A stretch of 64,000 nucleotides of DNA from Pseudolabrys sp. (GCA_029980465.1 JARYIJ010000001.1:2195749-2259748); one strand, 5' to 3'; positions 27,878-35,880 are shown, counted from the stretch's first letter. A program made the numbers and translations. Notes: generated by a model from the sequence alone, not told the origin.

Positions 27878-28521
27878 TGGGTTAGCTCCTTGAGATCCAC
27901 ACGTGGCTGTCTGAGCGGGTCCGTCCGCCGAATTCGACCTCCGGTTCGCGGCCCGTGGCGAAACGTAGCAGCGAGGTCTTGCGCGGCGGTTAATCCGATC
28001 AATGAAAGCCAAGGTAAAGTCATGTGTTTTTGACGTAGTTAATAACAAATGACTTGAAGAATAGTTTGGTTAATGAATTATTATAGAGCACTTATTCTAA
28101 TATATACTTCCTACATCCAGATAATTACTTCAGTCTATTATAGTGGATTTGAGCGTAGAGTCTTTCGCGAGCCCGTGCACCGCTCTGGACTTGCCGGCGC
28201 GTCACGACCGGCCGGTGGCGGCAATACTTCGGTGTCGTGAGCGTCTCTTTGGGTGCTCGCTGCCGCCGCCGAATTTTTTGCTGCCGTGACGCGGCGTCAT
28301 TCAGCTTTTCTTAACAGCGACTCTAACGTCGCATGCAACAGCGTCGAATACATCGCTCGTGCGCCCGTGAAGCGGCAGGTCGTCTTCGATCCGCGCCCGT
28401 TTAGATTTCGTTGACCAAGCTTTTTTCGGCTTCGTTCACCAGTTTGCGTTCAAATCGAACGGTCTCGCGCAGGACGTCCCGACGACGAGGCCCCGCTTTG
28501 TATCGCGTTCTGGAGACTTCA
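27878..28521. other. AT-rich divergent regulatory region between flp and the N-domain protein
   Basis: A 644-bp stretch without a supportable gene. The part from about 28010 to 28150 is strikingly AT-rich against the GC-rich genome and includes a TATAAT hexamer on the minus strand (28085-28080), about 200 bp upstream of flp. Both flanking genes read away from it, so it should carry the flp promoter and the promoter of the 28522 gene. Nothing else is recognisable between 28150 and 28520. Confidence 0.6.
28070..28084. promoter_or_regulatory. CtrA-like box in the flp upstream region
   Basis: TTAA-N7-TTAT, seven of eight consensus bases of TTAA-N7-TTAA. It overlaps the TATAAT hexamer on the minus strand. 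The surrounding AT-richness makes chance matches easier, so the support is moderate. Confidence 0.35.
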
Positions 28522-29010
28522 ATGACGGTCTGGCGTCGGTTGCCGCGCCCCTTTCGTTATCTGGGCTGCGCGATCCTGGTGGCGGCCGCATTCAGCCTGG
28601 CCATGGCCAACGCGCGGGCCGAAGGGGTGACGGTCAATCTCGACCACGCCCGCATCGTCAAGCTGCCGGCCAACGTCGCAACCATCGTCATCGGAAATCC
28701 GTTGATCGCCGACGGCACGCTTCAGCCGGGCGGGCTTCTTGTCGTCACGGGCAAGGGCTATGGCACCACCAACATGGTGGCGCTCGATCGCAAGGGGCAG
28801 GTCGTCCTCGACAGGGAAGTCACGGTCACCGGCCCGCACGCCAATGATGTCGTCGTCGTTTACAAGGGCGTCGACCGCGAGTCGTATAGCTGCACGCCGG
28901 ACTGCGGCCCGCGGGTCGGCACGCTCGGCGACGCGCCGCCGTTTTTCGCCGCGACGCTCGGCGAGACCTCCACGCGCAACGGCCAGGCCGCTGCCGGCAA
29001 CGGCAAGTAG
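28522..29010 (+). CDS. Stand-alone pilus assembly (secretin) N-terminal domain protein
   Basis: 162 residues. A signal peptide (about 1-34, ending ANARAEG) is followed by one domain closely resembling the N-terminal domain of CpaC/RcpA: VNLDHARIVKLPANVATIVI, GNPLIADGTLQPGGLLVVTG and KGYGTTNMVALDRKG. There is no BON or secretin domain. The tail holds a Cys pair (YSCTPDCGPRVG). It may be a periplasmic accessory that contacts CpaC or the pilus. The ATG at 28522 follows GGAG and places the signal peptide correctly. It is upstream of two pseudopilin genes on the same strand. Confidence 0.8.
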   Translation: MTVWRRLPRPFRYLGCAILVAAAFSLAMANARAEGVTVNLDHARIVKLPANVATIVIGNPLIADGTLQPGGLLVVTGKGYGTTNMVALDRKGQVVLDREVTVTGPHANDVVVVYKGVDRESYSCTPDCGPRVGTLGDAPPFFAATLGETSTRNGQAAAGNGK

Positions 29011-29034
29011 CCTGCAAGTAGCCGCCTTGCATGG

Positions 29035-29049
29035 TTAGCGGCCGGTTAG
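29035..29049. promoter_or_regulatory. CtrA-like box upstream of the TadE-like genes
   Basis: TTAG-N7-TTAG, six of eight bases of the CtrA consensus, 80 bp before the first TadE-like gene. It is weaker than the tadD box but has the correct half-site spacing. Confidence 0.3.
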
Positions 29050-29128
29050 CCGCGACGTCTGTATGCGCGCGATCGCGCAACGCTTCGCAAACCGGCGCTT
29101 GGTATAAGCTGACGCATCAAACGGGGCG

Positions 29129-29728
29129 ATGAGAGCACCGCTCATGATCGTCAAGGCTGCTTTTGATATTGCCCAGGCTGTCCGTCGGCGAACCGAACGT
29201 GTCATGATGCGCGCCGGCTTGCGGCGTTTCGCGCGCGCGAAGGGTGGCGCGGCTGCCGTCGAGTTTGCGCTGGTCGCCGTACCGTTTCTTGCGCTGCTGT
29301 TCGCCATCATCGAGACCGCACTGGTGTTTTTTGCGAACCAGGCGCTGGAGTATGCCGTCGCCGAGTCGAGTCGACTCATCCTGACTGGACAGGCGCAAGG
29401 CGCGAATCTCGATCAGGCATCCTTCAAGGCCAAAGTTTGCACGAATGTGACGGCACTGTTCGATTGCGCCAACAAGCTCCAGGTCAACGTGCAGGATTAC
29501 TCGTCGTTCGCTGCAGCCACGACGACCCCACCCTATGACGGCAACGGGCAACTCGATACCTCGAAGCTCGTCTATCAGCCCGGCGGCCCCGGCGACATCG
29601 TCGTCGTCAGCTTGTACTACGAGTGGCCGATCTATGCGCAGTTGCTGAACGGCAATCTCACCAACCAGAATGGCAACAAGCGGCTGCTCATCGCGACGGC
29701 CGCGTTCCGCAACGAGCCCTATCAATGA
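29129..29728 (+). CDS. tadE: TadE-family pseudopilin
   Basis: 199 residues if started at 29129; ATGs at 29144 and 29204-29207 are alternatives. The pseudopilin segment is ARAKGGAAAVEFALVAVPFL followed by a long hydrophobic helix, with the FAxxxxGxxAVEFAL-type motif and Glu that define TadE/TadG. The periplasmic part carries two cysteines (about 111 and 118) and VVVSLYYEWPIYAQLLNG. CpaA probably processes it. It overlaps the next gene by ATGA, so the two are translationally coupled. Confidence 0.9.
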   Translation: MRAPLMIVKAAFDIAQAVRRRTERVMMRAGLRRFARAKGGAAAVEFALVAVPFLALLFAIIETALVFFANQALEYAVAESSRLILTGQAQGANLDQASFKAKVCTNVTALFDCANKLQVNVQDYSSFAAATTTPPYDGNGQLDTSKLVYQPGGPGDIVVVSLYYEWPIYAQLLNGNLTNQNGNKRLLIATAAFRNEPYQ

Positions 29729-30288
29729 TGATCCGTCTGCTGCAAATGGTGCGGGGCAGCCGGTTCGCGCGTGACCGGCGTGGCGTCTCCGCTGTGGAGT
29801 TCGCGCTGCTGTCGCCGGTGATGATCGGTCTCTATCTCGGCTGCAATGAAGTCTCGCAGGCCATCAACATCGATCGCAAGGTGACGCTGACGGCCGGAAC
29901 GACCGCCAACCTGGCGGCGCAGGTGTCGAGCATCACCAGCACCGACATGACCAACATCATGAACGCCTCGCAGGCGATCCTGGCGCCATATTCGACCTCG
30001 CCGCTCAAGATCACGCTGAGCTGCCTGAGCATCGACGCGAACAAGAAAGTCACCGTGAAGTGGAGCCAGGCGCAGAACGCCACGCCGCGCGCGGTGGGAT
30101 CGTCGGTCACGATTCCCGGCGGTTTGCTGGTCGCCAGCACGCAGTTGCTCTACAGCGAGGTGTCGTACACCTATACGCCGACAATCGGTTATGTGATCAC
30201 CGGGCCACTCAACCTGTCCGACACGATGTTCATGAGCCCACGCATTTCCGCGCCGAGCTATCCCGACTCCACTCATCCGTGCAGTTGA
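29725..30288 (+). CDS. Second TadE/TadF-like pseudopilin
   Basis: 187 residues. The N-terminal RFARDRRGVSAVEFALLSPV (about 13-32) is the TadE-type processing site and start of the hydrophobic helix. The rest is a periplasmic domain with two cysteines (one in LSCLSID, one near the C-terminus in HPCS) and the late SYTYTPTIGYVITGPLNLSD segment common in TadE-like proteins. It is likely a minor pseudopilin that works with the upstream TadE. A TadG-type (von Willebrand) gene is not present in the window. Confidence 0.88.
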   Translation: MMIRLLQMVRGSRFARDRRGVSAVEFALLSPVMIGLYLGCNEVSQAINIDRKVTLTAGTTANLAAQVSSITSTDMTNIMNASQAILAPYSTSPLKITLSCLSIDANKKVTVKWSQAQNATPRAVGSSVTIPGGLLVASTQLLYSEVSYTYTPTIGYVITGPLNLSDTMFMSPRISAPSYPDSTHPCS

Positions 30289-30312
30289 GCCCGGCGGATC
30301 CATTTCATTCAG

Positions 30313-30346
30313 GCTGCGTTCCTCCGGCGCAGCATCCGGTCTTTTT
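30313..30346 (+). terminator. Probable terminator between the pseudopilin gene and lrp-like gene
   Basis: Stem GCTGCG (30313) with CGCAGC (30328), then ATCCGGTC and TTTTT (30342-30346). It lies 25 bp after the TadE-like stop between convergent genes. Confidence 0.5.
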
Positions 30347-30368
30347 AACTGTCACACCGGAGAAATTG

Positions 30369-30836
30369 TCAGCGCCGCGGCGCATCGGGGATCGGCAGCG
30401 CCGTCGTCGACTTGATCCGCTCCATCGCGAAGCGTGACGTCACGTTCTTGAGCGGGATCGCCGCGATCAATTTCTTGTAGAACGTGTCATAGCCAGCGAT
30501 GTCGGTGACGACGACGCGCAGCATATAATCGACGTCGCCCGCCATCCGGTAAAACTCCATCACCTCCGGCATCGCGCTTACCGTTTCGGCAAAGTGCTTG
30601 AGCCACTCGTTGGAATGGTCGCCGGTCTCGATCGACACGTAGACGGTGACGCCGAGGCCGATCTTGTCGGGGTCGATGATGGCGACGCGGCGCTGGATGA
30701 CGCCGTCGGCCTCGAGGCGCTGGAGCCGCTTCCAGCATGGGGTCGACGACAAGCCGACCCGCTGGCCGATTTCGGCCACCGAGAGCGAGGCGTCCTGCTG
30801 GACCACAGCGAGAATCTTGCGGTCGATGGCATCCAT
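30369..30836 (-). CDS. Lrp/AsnC-family transcriptional regulator
   Basis: 155 residues from ATG 30836; a GTG three codons upstream is possible. The N-terminal winged helix (about 1-55) contains DRKILAVVQQDASLSVAEIG and RVGLSSTPCWKRLQRLEADG, and the C-terminal RAM/AsnC ligand domain has MPEVMEFYRMAGDVDYMLRV. Members form octamers or dimers that bind amino acids and wrap AT-rich DNA. It diverges from the rhodanese gene, with a 156-bp AT-rich gap, and may control that sulfur operon. Confidence 0.93.
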   Translation of the reverse strand: MDAIDRKILAVVQQDASLSVAEIGQRVGLSSTPCWKRLQRLEADGVIQRRVAIIDPDKIGLGVTVYVSIETGDHSNEWLKHFAETVSAMPEVMEFYRMAGDVDYMLRVVVTDIAGYDTFYKKLIAAIPLKNVTSRFAMERIKSTTALPIPDAPRR

Positions 30837-30928
30837 GCTGTCCACGCGGGAGTTTGAAGGAAAGAATGAGCGAAACTTATGCTTATTCTAGTAGGATATT
30901 TCTTTTTAGCGGCGTATCTATCTTTACA

Positions 30929-30943
30929 GAGAATAATATTCTA
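30929..30943. promoter_or_regulatory. Candidate Lrp-type operator
   Basis: GAGAATAATATTCTA matches 13 of 15 positions of the E. coli Lrp consensus YAGHAWATTWTDCTR, with arms AGAAT/ATTCT. It lies between the divergent Lrp-like and rhodanese genes. Lrp family members differ in specificity, so this is positional and pattern evidence only. Confidence 0.4.
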
Positions 30944-30992
30944 TTTCAAGCGCGATCTTCCGGCGCGGACCGCGCCTTGCTGGAGACGTCCC

Positions 30993-31940
30993 ATGGTTCG
31001 TTTGATGTCCGTTTTCTGCCGCGTTGCCGCGGCGGTTCTCTTTGCGGCGGTGGCTGCGGTGCCGGCCTTTGCCGCCGATCCTCTGGTGTCGCCGCAATGG
31101 CTCAACAGCCACGCCGGCGAGTCCAACCTGGTCGTGATCGATATCCGCTCGTCCGATGCCTACAAGCAGGGCCATGTGCCGGGCGCGATCGATAGCGACT
31201 TCGCCACCGCACACTGGCGCATCACCCGCAACGACGTGCCGCTGATGGTGCCGGACAAGCCGCAGCTCGAAGTGCTGATCGGTAATCTGGGAATCGACGA
31301 GCACAGCCGCATCGTCGTCGTGCCGGGCGGCACTGACGTGGTGGATTTCGGCGAGGCGGCTCGGGTCTACTGGACGCTCAAATATGCCGGCCTCAAGCAA
31401 GTCTCGATTCTTGACGGTGGCGTGGCCAGCTGGAAGGCGGCAGGCCTGCCGCTTGAGACGAAGACTCACGCGGCCGAACCGGCGATCTTTGACGCGACGC
31501 TCGACACGAGCATCCTCGCTGAACTGCCGGAGGTCGAAAAGTTGGAGAAGGACGGCGGCGCCACGCTGGTTGATGCGCGGCCGGCTTCGCAGTTCCTTGG
31601 CAAGGAGAAGGTTCCGATCGCGCAGGCCTATGGCCACATCCCTGGCGCAGAGGATGTCGACAGCGCCAGGTTCTTCGACGCGGCGCGGCACGGGTTAAAG
31701 CCGCAGGCCGAACTCGCGTCGATTGCCAATGTGGTGCCGGCGGGGCGGGCGGTGACCTACTGCAATACCGGTCACCTCGCCGCGACCGACTGGTTCGTGC
31801 TGCATGAACTGCTCGGCCGCAAGGAAACCAAGCTCTATGACGGTTCGATGGTCGAATGGACCCGCCATCCGAACCTGCCGGTGGCGTCGTCGCGCACCAA
31901 ATGGGACGACTTGAAGAAGACGCTGGGCATCGGGTCGTAA
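30993..31940 (+). CDS. Periplasmic sulfurtransferase with two rhodanese domains
   Basis: 315 residues. A signal peptide (about 1-28, ending PAFAAD) suggests periplasmic location. Two rhodanese domains follow: the first (about 35-150) with VVIDIRSSDAYKQGHVPGAI lacks a catalytic cysteine, and the second (about 175-305) has the active loop TYCNTGHLAATDWF with Cys257. This is the thiosulfate/3-mercaptopyruvate sulfurtransferase layout. The ATG at 30993 follows GGAG and precedes the signal peptide. The next gene is a YeeE/YedE transporter, supporting a role in thiosulfate or persulfide handling. Confidence 0.92.
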   Translation: MVRLMSVFCRVAAAVLFAAVAAVPAFAADPLVSPQWLNSHAGESNLVVIDIRSSDAYKQGHVPGAIDSDFATAHWRITRNDVPLMVPDKPQLEVLIGNLGIDEHSRIVVVPGGTDVVDFGEAARVYWTLKYAGLKQVSILDGGVASWKAAGLPLETKTHAAEPAIFDATLDTSILAELPEVEKLEKDGGATLVDARPASQFLGKEKVPIAQAYGHIPGAEDVDSARFFDAARHGLKPQAELASIANVVPAGRAVTYCNTGHLAATDWFVLHELLGRKETKLYDGSMVEWTRHPNLPVASSRTKWDDLKKTLGIGS

Positions 31941-32018
31941 CCCGACGCGAGCAACGAATGACATTGGATCTTCGCTCATCGCCAGGTGAGTGGAGATTTG
32001 ATTCAATCGACTGATGAA

Positions 32019-32050
32019 ATGCGCTAGGACCTGGATGCGCTAGGACTTGG
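32019..32050 (+). repeat. 16-bp tandem duplication directly upstream of the YeeE/YedE gene
   Basis: ATGCGCTAGGACCTGG (32019-32034) is followed immediately by ATGCGCTAGGACTTGG (32035-32050), 15 of 16 bases identical. The second copy ends 2 bp before the ATG at 32053, so it includes the ribosome-binding region. Confidence 0.85.
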
Positions 32051-32052
32051 AC

Positions 32053-33201
32053 ATGACAACCGCAACGCTCGAAACGCGCGCCGCTGGACCGGCGGCGCAT
32101 GCCGATTTTCTCTTCCTCGGGCTGTCGCTCATCGCAACCGCCGTGCTGATCGCGCTGGTTCTGCTCGACGGCCAGCCGGCATCGGCCGCGCTGATCCTCG
32201 GCGGCTTCGGCCTCGGCATCGCCTTCCTCAAGGTCGAGTTCAGCTTCACCGCATCGTGGCGGCGCTTCCTGACCAAGGGCGAGGCCGGCGGCATGCTGGG
32301 CGGCCTGATCGTGATCGCGGTCACCGCGCTCGCCGTCGTGCCGGTCGCGGCGCTGTCGCCGAAATTCGGCGGCGCCATTGCGCCGATCGGGCCGTCGCTG
32401 CTGATCGGCTCATTCACGTTCGGCATCGGCATGCAGCTCGCCAACGGCTGCGGCTCCGGCACGCTCTACACCGTTGGCGGCGGCTCCGGCCGCATGCTGG
32501 TGACGCTGCTGTTCTTTGTCATCGGCAGCGTGCTCGGCAGCCTCTCGCTGCCGCCGGTCCTGGCGCTCGGCGGCATCGATCCGGTGCTGGCGTCGCATTA
32601 TTTCGGGCCGTGGGGCGGCCTCGCGGTCACGCTCGCCAGTCTTGCCGCGGTCGCCGCGGCGATGATCGCTGTCGCCAAGCGCCGCGGCGCCAATTTCATT
32701 CCCTCGCGCAGCTACATCGCCGGCGGCATCGTCATCGGCCTGCTGTGCATCGCCGTGTTCTGGGCCGGCGGTCATCCGTGGAGCGTCACGTTCGGCTACA
32801 CGGTATGGGGCGCCAAGATCGCGATGCTGCTCGGCTTCAATCTGTCGTCGTTCGGCTTCTGGCAATGGGCCGGACCGAAGCACGCGCTCGCCCAGTCCGT
32901 GCTGTCCGACACGTCGAGCTTGACCGACTTCGGCATGCTGTTCGGCGCGATGGCGGCGGCCGCGGCCACCAAGCCGTTTGCCTCGGCAAAGTGGCCGCCG
33001 GCGAAGTCGCTGCTGGCGGCGGCGATCGGCGGGTTGCTGTGCGGCTGGGGCGCGCGGCTCGGCTTCGGCTGCAACATCGGCGCCTTCGTCAGTGGCGTGG
33101 CCTCCGGCTCGCTGCATGGCTGGGTCTGGTTCGGCATGGCGCTGCTCGGCTGCCTCGTCGGCATCCGCTTGCGCCCGCTGTTCGGCCTGTCACGAGACTG
33201 A
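32053..33201 (+). CDS. YeeE/YedE family (TsuA-like) thiosulfate/sulfur transporter
   Basis: 382 residues with about nine to ten hydrophobic segments. Family cysteines are in GMQLANGCGSGTLYTVGGGSG-like and RLGFGCNIGAFVSG motifs (in the middle and near the C-terminus); in TsuA such Cys residues line the thiosulfate path. It resembles the long fused form with both YeeE halves. An in-frame TTG at 32047 is an alternative start. It follows the periplasmic rhodanese by 112 bp and precedes a Cys-rich mini-protein by 18 bp, suggesting a sulfur uptake operon. Confidence 0.9.
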   Translation: MTTATLETRAAGPAAHADFLFLGLSLIATAVLIALVLLDGQPASAALILGGFGLGIAFLKVEFSFTASWRRFLTKGEAGGMLGGLIVIAVTALAVVPVAALSPKFGGAIAPIGPSLLIGSFTFGIGMQLANGCGSGTLYTVGGGSGRMLVTLLFFVIGSVLGSLSLPPVLALGGIDPVLASHYFGPWGGLAVTLASLAAVAAAMIAVAKRRGANFIPSRSYIAGGIVIGLLCIAVFWAGGHPWSVTFGYTVWGAKIAMLLGFNLSSFGFWQWAGPKHALAQSVLSDTSSLTDFGMLFGAMAAAAATKPFASAKWPPAKSLLAAAIGGLLCGWGARLGFGCNIGAFVSGVASGSLHGWVWFGMALLGCLVGIRLRPLFGLSRD

Positions 33202-33219
33202 GCGTGGGATCAGTCAACG

Positions 33220-33375
33220 ATGCGCAAGGTCTATATCGCGGTCGTATTGATCGGCTTCGCGGCGATCGTCGCCAGCCACCTCACCAGCCCGTCGAGCGGG
33301 CGGGCGGTGTCGCCGGAGGATTTCGCCGGCGCCTGCGCGCCGTGTGGCGCGCCGTGCCCGTCGGTGAAGAAGTAA
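33220..33375 (+). CDS. 51-residue membrane-anchored Cys-rich mini-protein
   Basis: The frame ATG 33220 to TAA 33375 encodes a lysine-tipped hydrophobic segment (KVYIAVVLIGFAAIVASHL), a short linker and the C-terminal cluster CAPCGAPC before SVKK. It starts 18 bp after the YeeE/YedE stop on the same strand. I do not recognise a named family. A CxxCxxxC cluster in the periplasm could carry persulfide sulfur or a metal; the location after a rhodanese and sulfur transporter favours sulfur chemistry. This is an inference from context. Confidence 0.6.
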   Translation: MRKVYIAVVLIGFAAIVASHLTSPSSGRAVSPEDFAGACAPCGAPCPSVKK

Positions 33376-33433
33376 CACCTCTCCCGGCCTCATCCTGACA
33401 GTTTGACCGGAAATGATTCCGGGTTTTCAAGCT

Positions 33434-33484
33434 CGTGTCCCGGGCGCAGCGCATCACTTCGTGCTGCACCGCGTCCGGGACACG
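33434..33484. repeat. Palindromic repeat, GTGTCCCGGGCGC type
   Basis: CGTGTCCCGG (33434) and CCGGGACACG (33475) form the ends of an imperfect hairpin with a GC-rich centre. A relative lies at 42578-42630. Confidence 0.75.
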
Positions 33485-33492
33485 CCGGCGGA

Positions 33493-34413
33493 TCAATGTT
33501 CGCGCAAGAACGCTTCGACCTCGGCGCGGGTCGCGCCGCCGGTCAGGCCGCCGAAGCGCGTGCACTTGATCGCGGCGGCAGCCGAGGCATAGCGCAACGC
33601 TTCGACGGCATTACCGGTCTCGACGAGGCGCAGCGTGAAGACGCCGTGGAAAGCATCGCCCGCGCCCAAGGTGTCGACGGCGTCGACCCTGAACGCGTCG
33701 GCGTGGCGGACCTCGCCCGACTCCAGCCAGTCGTAGCCGGCCGGCCCGTCGGTGACCGCGAGGAAGCAATCGAGGTGCCGGCCCATCTCGCGCAATCCCT
33801 CTGCGAGATCGGTCCGGCCGGTCGCCTCGCGCAGCGCGTCCGCCGACGCGATCACGTGGGTCGAGAGCCGCAGCAGCGCGTCGTCGAACGGCGTCGGCTT
33901 GTCGAAATCGAGCACGCGCGGGATGCGCTTGTCACGCGCCGCCTTGCAGATCGGCACGCAGAACGCCGGATAACGGTTGTCGGCCAGCACGCCGTCGGCC
34001 TGCGCCACCAGCGCGGCGGCATCGTTCGGCGCGATATCGTTGAGCCCTTTGTCGCGCCGCGTCGCGATCATCTTCTCGCCGGCGGCGTCGAGCAGGATCA
34101 GCGACACCGACGACATCGCGTCGGGCACGCGCACTGCGCCGGAGCAGTCGACGCCCTCGCGTTCCATCGCCGTGACGATGCGGCTGGCGGTGTCGTCGTC
34201 GCTGCCGCCCATCGCGCCGGCGTAGAGCGTGCGGGCGCCGAGCCGCGCGATGGCGACCGCGGCATTGCCGGACTGGCCGCCGCTGGTCATCACGAGCTCC
34301 GACGCCTGGACCTTGCGGCCCGGTCGCGGGAATTGCTCGACCCGCATTACGATGTCCTGCACCGCGCCGCCGGCGCAGAGAATGGTCGGATGGGCAGGGC
34401 GTCGCTCAGTCAA
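33493..34413 (-). CDS. PfkB-family carbohydrate kinase
   Basis: 306 residues if started at the TTG at 34413, which overlaps the nudC stop by 8 bp; an ATG at 34464 is an alternative with a non-family leader. The ribokinase-type signatures are present: GGQSGNAAVAIARLG (about 45-60) near the N-terminus and the DTLGAGDAFHGVF catalytic motif (about 248-260) near the C-terminus. It phosphorylates a sugar or nucleoside with ATP; the substrate is unresolved. Overlap with nudC implies one transcript. Confidence 0.88.
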   Translation of the reverse strand: MTERRPAHPTILCAGGAVQDIVMRVEQFPRPGRKVQASELVMTSGGQSGNAAVAIARLGARTLYAGAMGGSDDDTASRIVTAMEREGVDCSGAVRVPDAMSSVSLILLDAAGEKMIATRRDKGLNDIAPNDAAALVAQADGVLADNRYPAFCVPICKAARDKRIPRVLDFDKPTPFDDALLRLSTHVIASADALREATGRTDLAEGLREMGRHLDCFLAVTDGPAGYDWLESGEVRHADAFRVDAVDTLGAGDAFHGVFTLRLVETGNAVEALRYASAAAAIKCTRFGGLTGGATRAEVEAFLREH

Positions 34414-35368
34414 ACCGGATCTCGTCCTCGACCCAGGCGCGAATGATGTGATGTGCAATCGCAACCGGCGGCGGCGTGGTCAAGCCCTGCGGATGCGCCC
34501 GCATCAGCATCGCCGCGATCTCGTCCTTGTGGAACCAGCGGGCGTCCTCGAGCTCGCTGCGGTCGACCACGATGTCGTTGTTGAGCGCCTCGGCGTGACA
34601 GCCGATCATCAGCGACATTGGGAACGGCCACGGCTGCGAACGAAAGAACGTGACGCGGCCGCAGCGGATACCGGCTTCCTCCAGCGTCTCGCGCCGCGCC
34701 GCGTCGGCGATGGTCTCGCCCGGCTCGACGAAGCCGGCGAGGCACGACCACATCGTCGCCGCGAAGCGCGGCGAGCGGCCGAGCAGGCAGCGTTCGCCTC
34801 TGACCGCCAGCATGATGACGACCGGATCGGTGCGCGGGAAATGCTGCGCCTGGCATTGCGGGCAGTCGCGCCGCCAACCGCATTGCGTGACATTCGTCGG
34901 CGTGCCGCAGTTGGCGCAGAAGCGGTGACGTGCGTGCCAGTGCAGCATCGCCTTGGCTTCGGCGATCGGCGGCAGGTGGTCCTGCGCGACCAGGCCGCGC
35001 ACCGCGATCGAGCGCAAGTCTGTGACGAGCAGATCGCCGCGCGACTTCAGCGCCTCGGCGGCCTGCGGCGCGATGCCGATGCCGAAGCGCGCGGCGCCGT
35101 CGAGCGTGCCGAGAAAGATCGTCTCGGCGGGGTCGGCCAGCGCCGCCGCCTCGTCGAGCGCGAACAGCGGATCGTTGATGGCAGCGCCCGCCAGGTTCGG
35201 CGTCTTGGTCACGATCATCTCGCCGCCGATGACGTAGGCGCCAGCATCGGGCGACGTGGCGAGCGCCTTGACCTCGTCGCCGCGCAGCCGCAGCTCGGCC
35301 GCCCGTTGCAGCGGGCTGTCCGTGTATCCGAGGTGGGGCTTGGGGCCGAGGGCGTAGCGGGCGGGCAT
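34406..35368 (-). CDS. nudC: NAD(+) diphosphatase NudC (Nudix)
   Basis: 320 residues. A zinc ribbon (Cys151, Cys154, Cys169, Cys172; CANCGTPT and CPQCQAQHFPR) is followed by the Nudix box GFVEPGETIADAARRETLEE (about 212-231) and the NudC-specific QPWPFPMSLMIG motif just after it. It hydrolyses NAD(H) and can remove NAD caps from RNA. The ATG at 35368 gives the usual length; a start at 35419 adds an unrelated leader. Downstream it overlaps the PfkB kinase gene. Confidence 0.93.
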   Translation of the reverse strand: MPARYALGPKPHLGYTDSPLQRAAELRLRGDEVKALATSPDAGAYVIGGEMIVTKTPNLAGAAINDPLFALDEAAALADPAETIFLGTLDGAARFGIGIAPQAAEALKSRGDLLVTDLRSIAVRGLVAQDHLPPIAEAKAMLHWHARHRFCANCGTPTNVTQCGWRRDCPQCQAQHFPRTDPVVIMLAVRGERCLLGRSPRFAATMWSCLAGFVEPGETIADAARRETLEEAGIRCGRVTFFRSQPWPFPMSLMIGCHAEALNNDIVVDRSELEDARWFHKDEIAAMLMRAHPQGLTTPPPVAIAHHIIRAWVEDEIRFD

Positions 35369-35439
35369 TGGCGGGAAGCTACACCGTGGGCTGGCGCATG
35401 CAATCGCCCACGGCGTCATGGCCGGGCAAAATGCCCGGC

Positions 35440-35850
35440 TCAGGCAAGTTTGTTTCGCAATTCGACAACCAGCCGGTCGCGCGCGGCGGCCTCATGGGGC
35501 TTGCGCGGCACGCGGCCCCACACCGGATGAGGCCAGGCGGCGTCGGTCGTCTGCCGCGCGATGACATGGACGTGGAGTTGCGGCACGGCATTGCCGAGCG
35601 CGGCGACATTGAGCTTGTGACAGGCGGTCACGGCCTTGAGCGCGCGCGAGGCGAGGGCGATCTCGCGCATCAACTGGACGCGGTCGCCGTCGTCCAGATC
35701 GACGATCTCGACGATGTCGGCGCGGCGCGGAACCAGGATCAGCCAGGGGTAATTGGCGTCGTCGTTGAGCAGCGCCGCGCACAACGGCAGGTCGCGGACC
35801 GGAACCGTGTCGGCGGCGAGCTGAGGATGGAGCGACCAGGGTAATTCCAT
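35440..35850 (-). CDS. HIT-family protein
   Basis: 136 residues with the histidine-triad core NAVPQLHVHVIARQ (about 87-100). The first His of the HxHxH motif is Gln91, leaving His93 and His95, a variant common in this short alphaproteobacterial HIT group. The following AAWPHPVWG is also typical. HIT proteins hydrolyse nucleotide conjugates. The ATG at 35850 was chosen because upstream in-frame sequence translates a palindromic repeat. Confidence 0.88.
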   Translation of the reverse strand: MELPWSLHPQLAADTVPVRDLPLCAALLNDDANYPWLILVPRRADIVEIVDLDDGDRVQLMREIALASRALKAVTACHKLNVAALGNAVPQLHVHVIARQTTDAAWPHPVWGRVPRKPHEAAARDRLVVELRNKLA

Positions 35851-35880
35851 GACGGCAGCGTACGAGCAAAACTTATCCAC

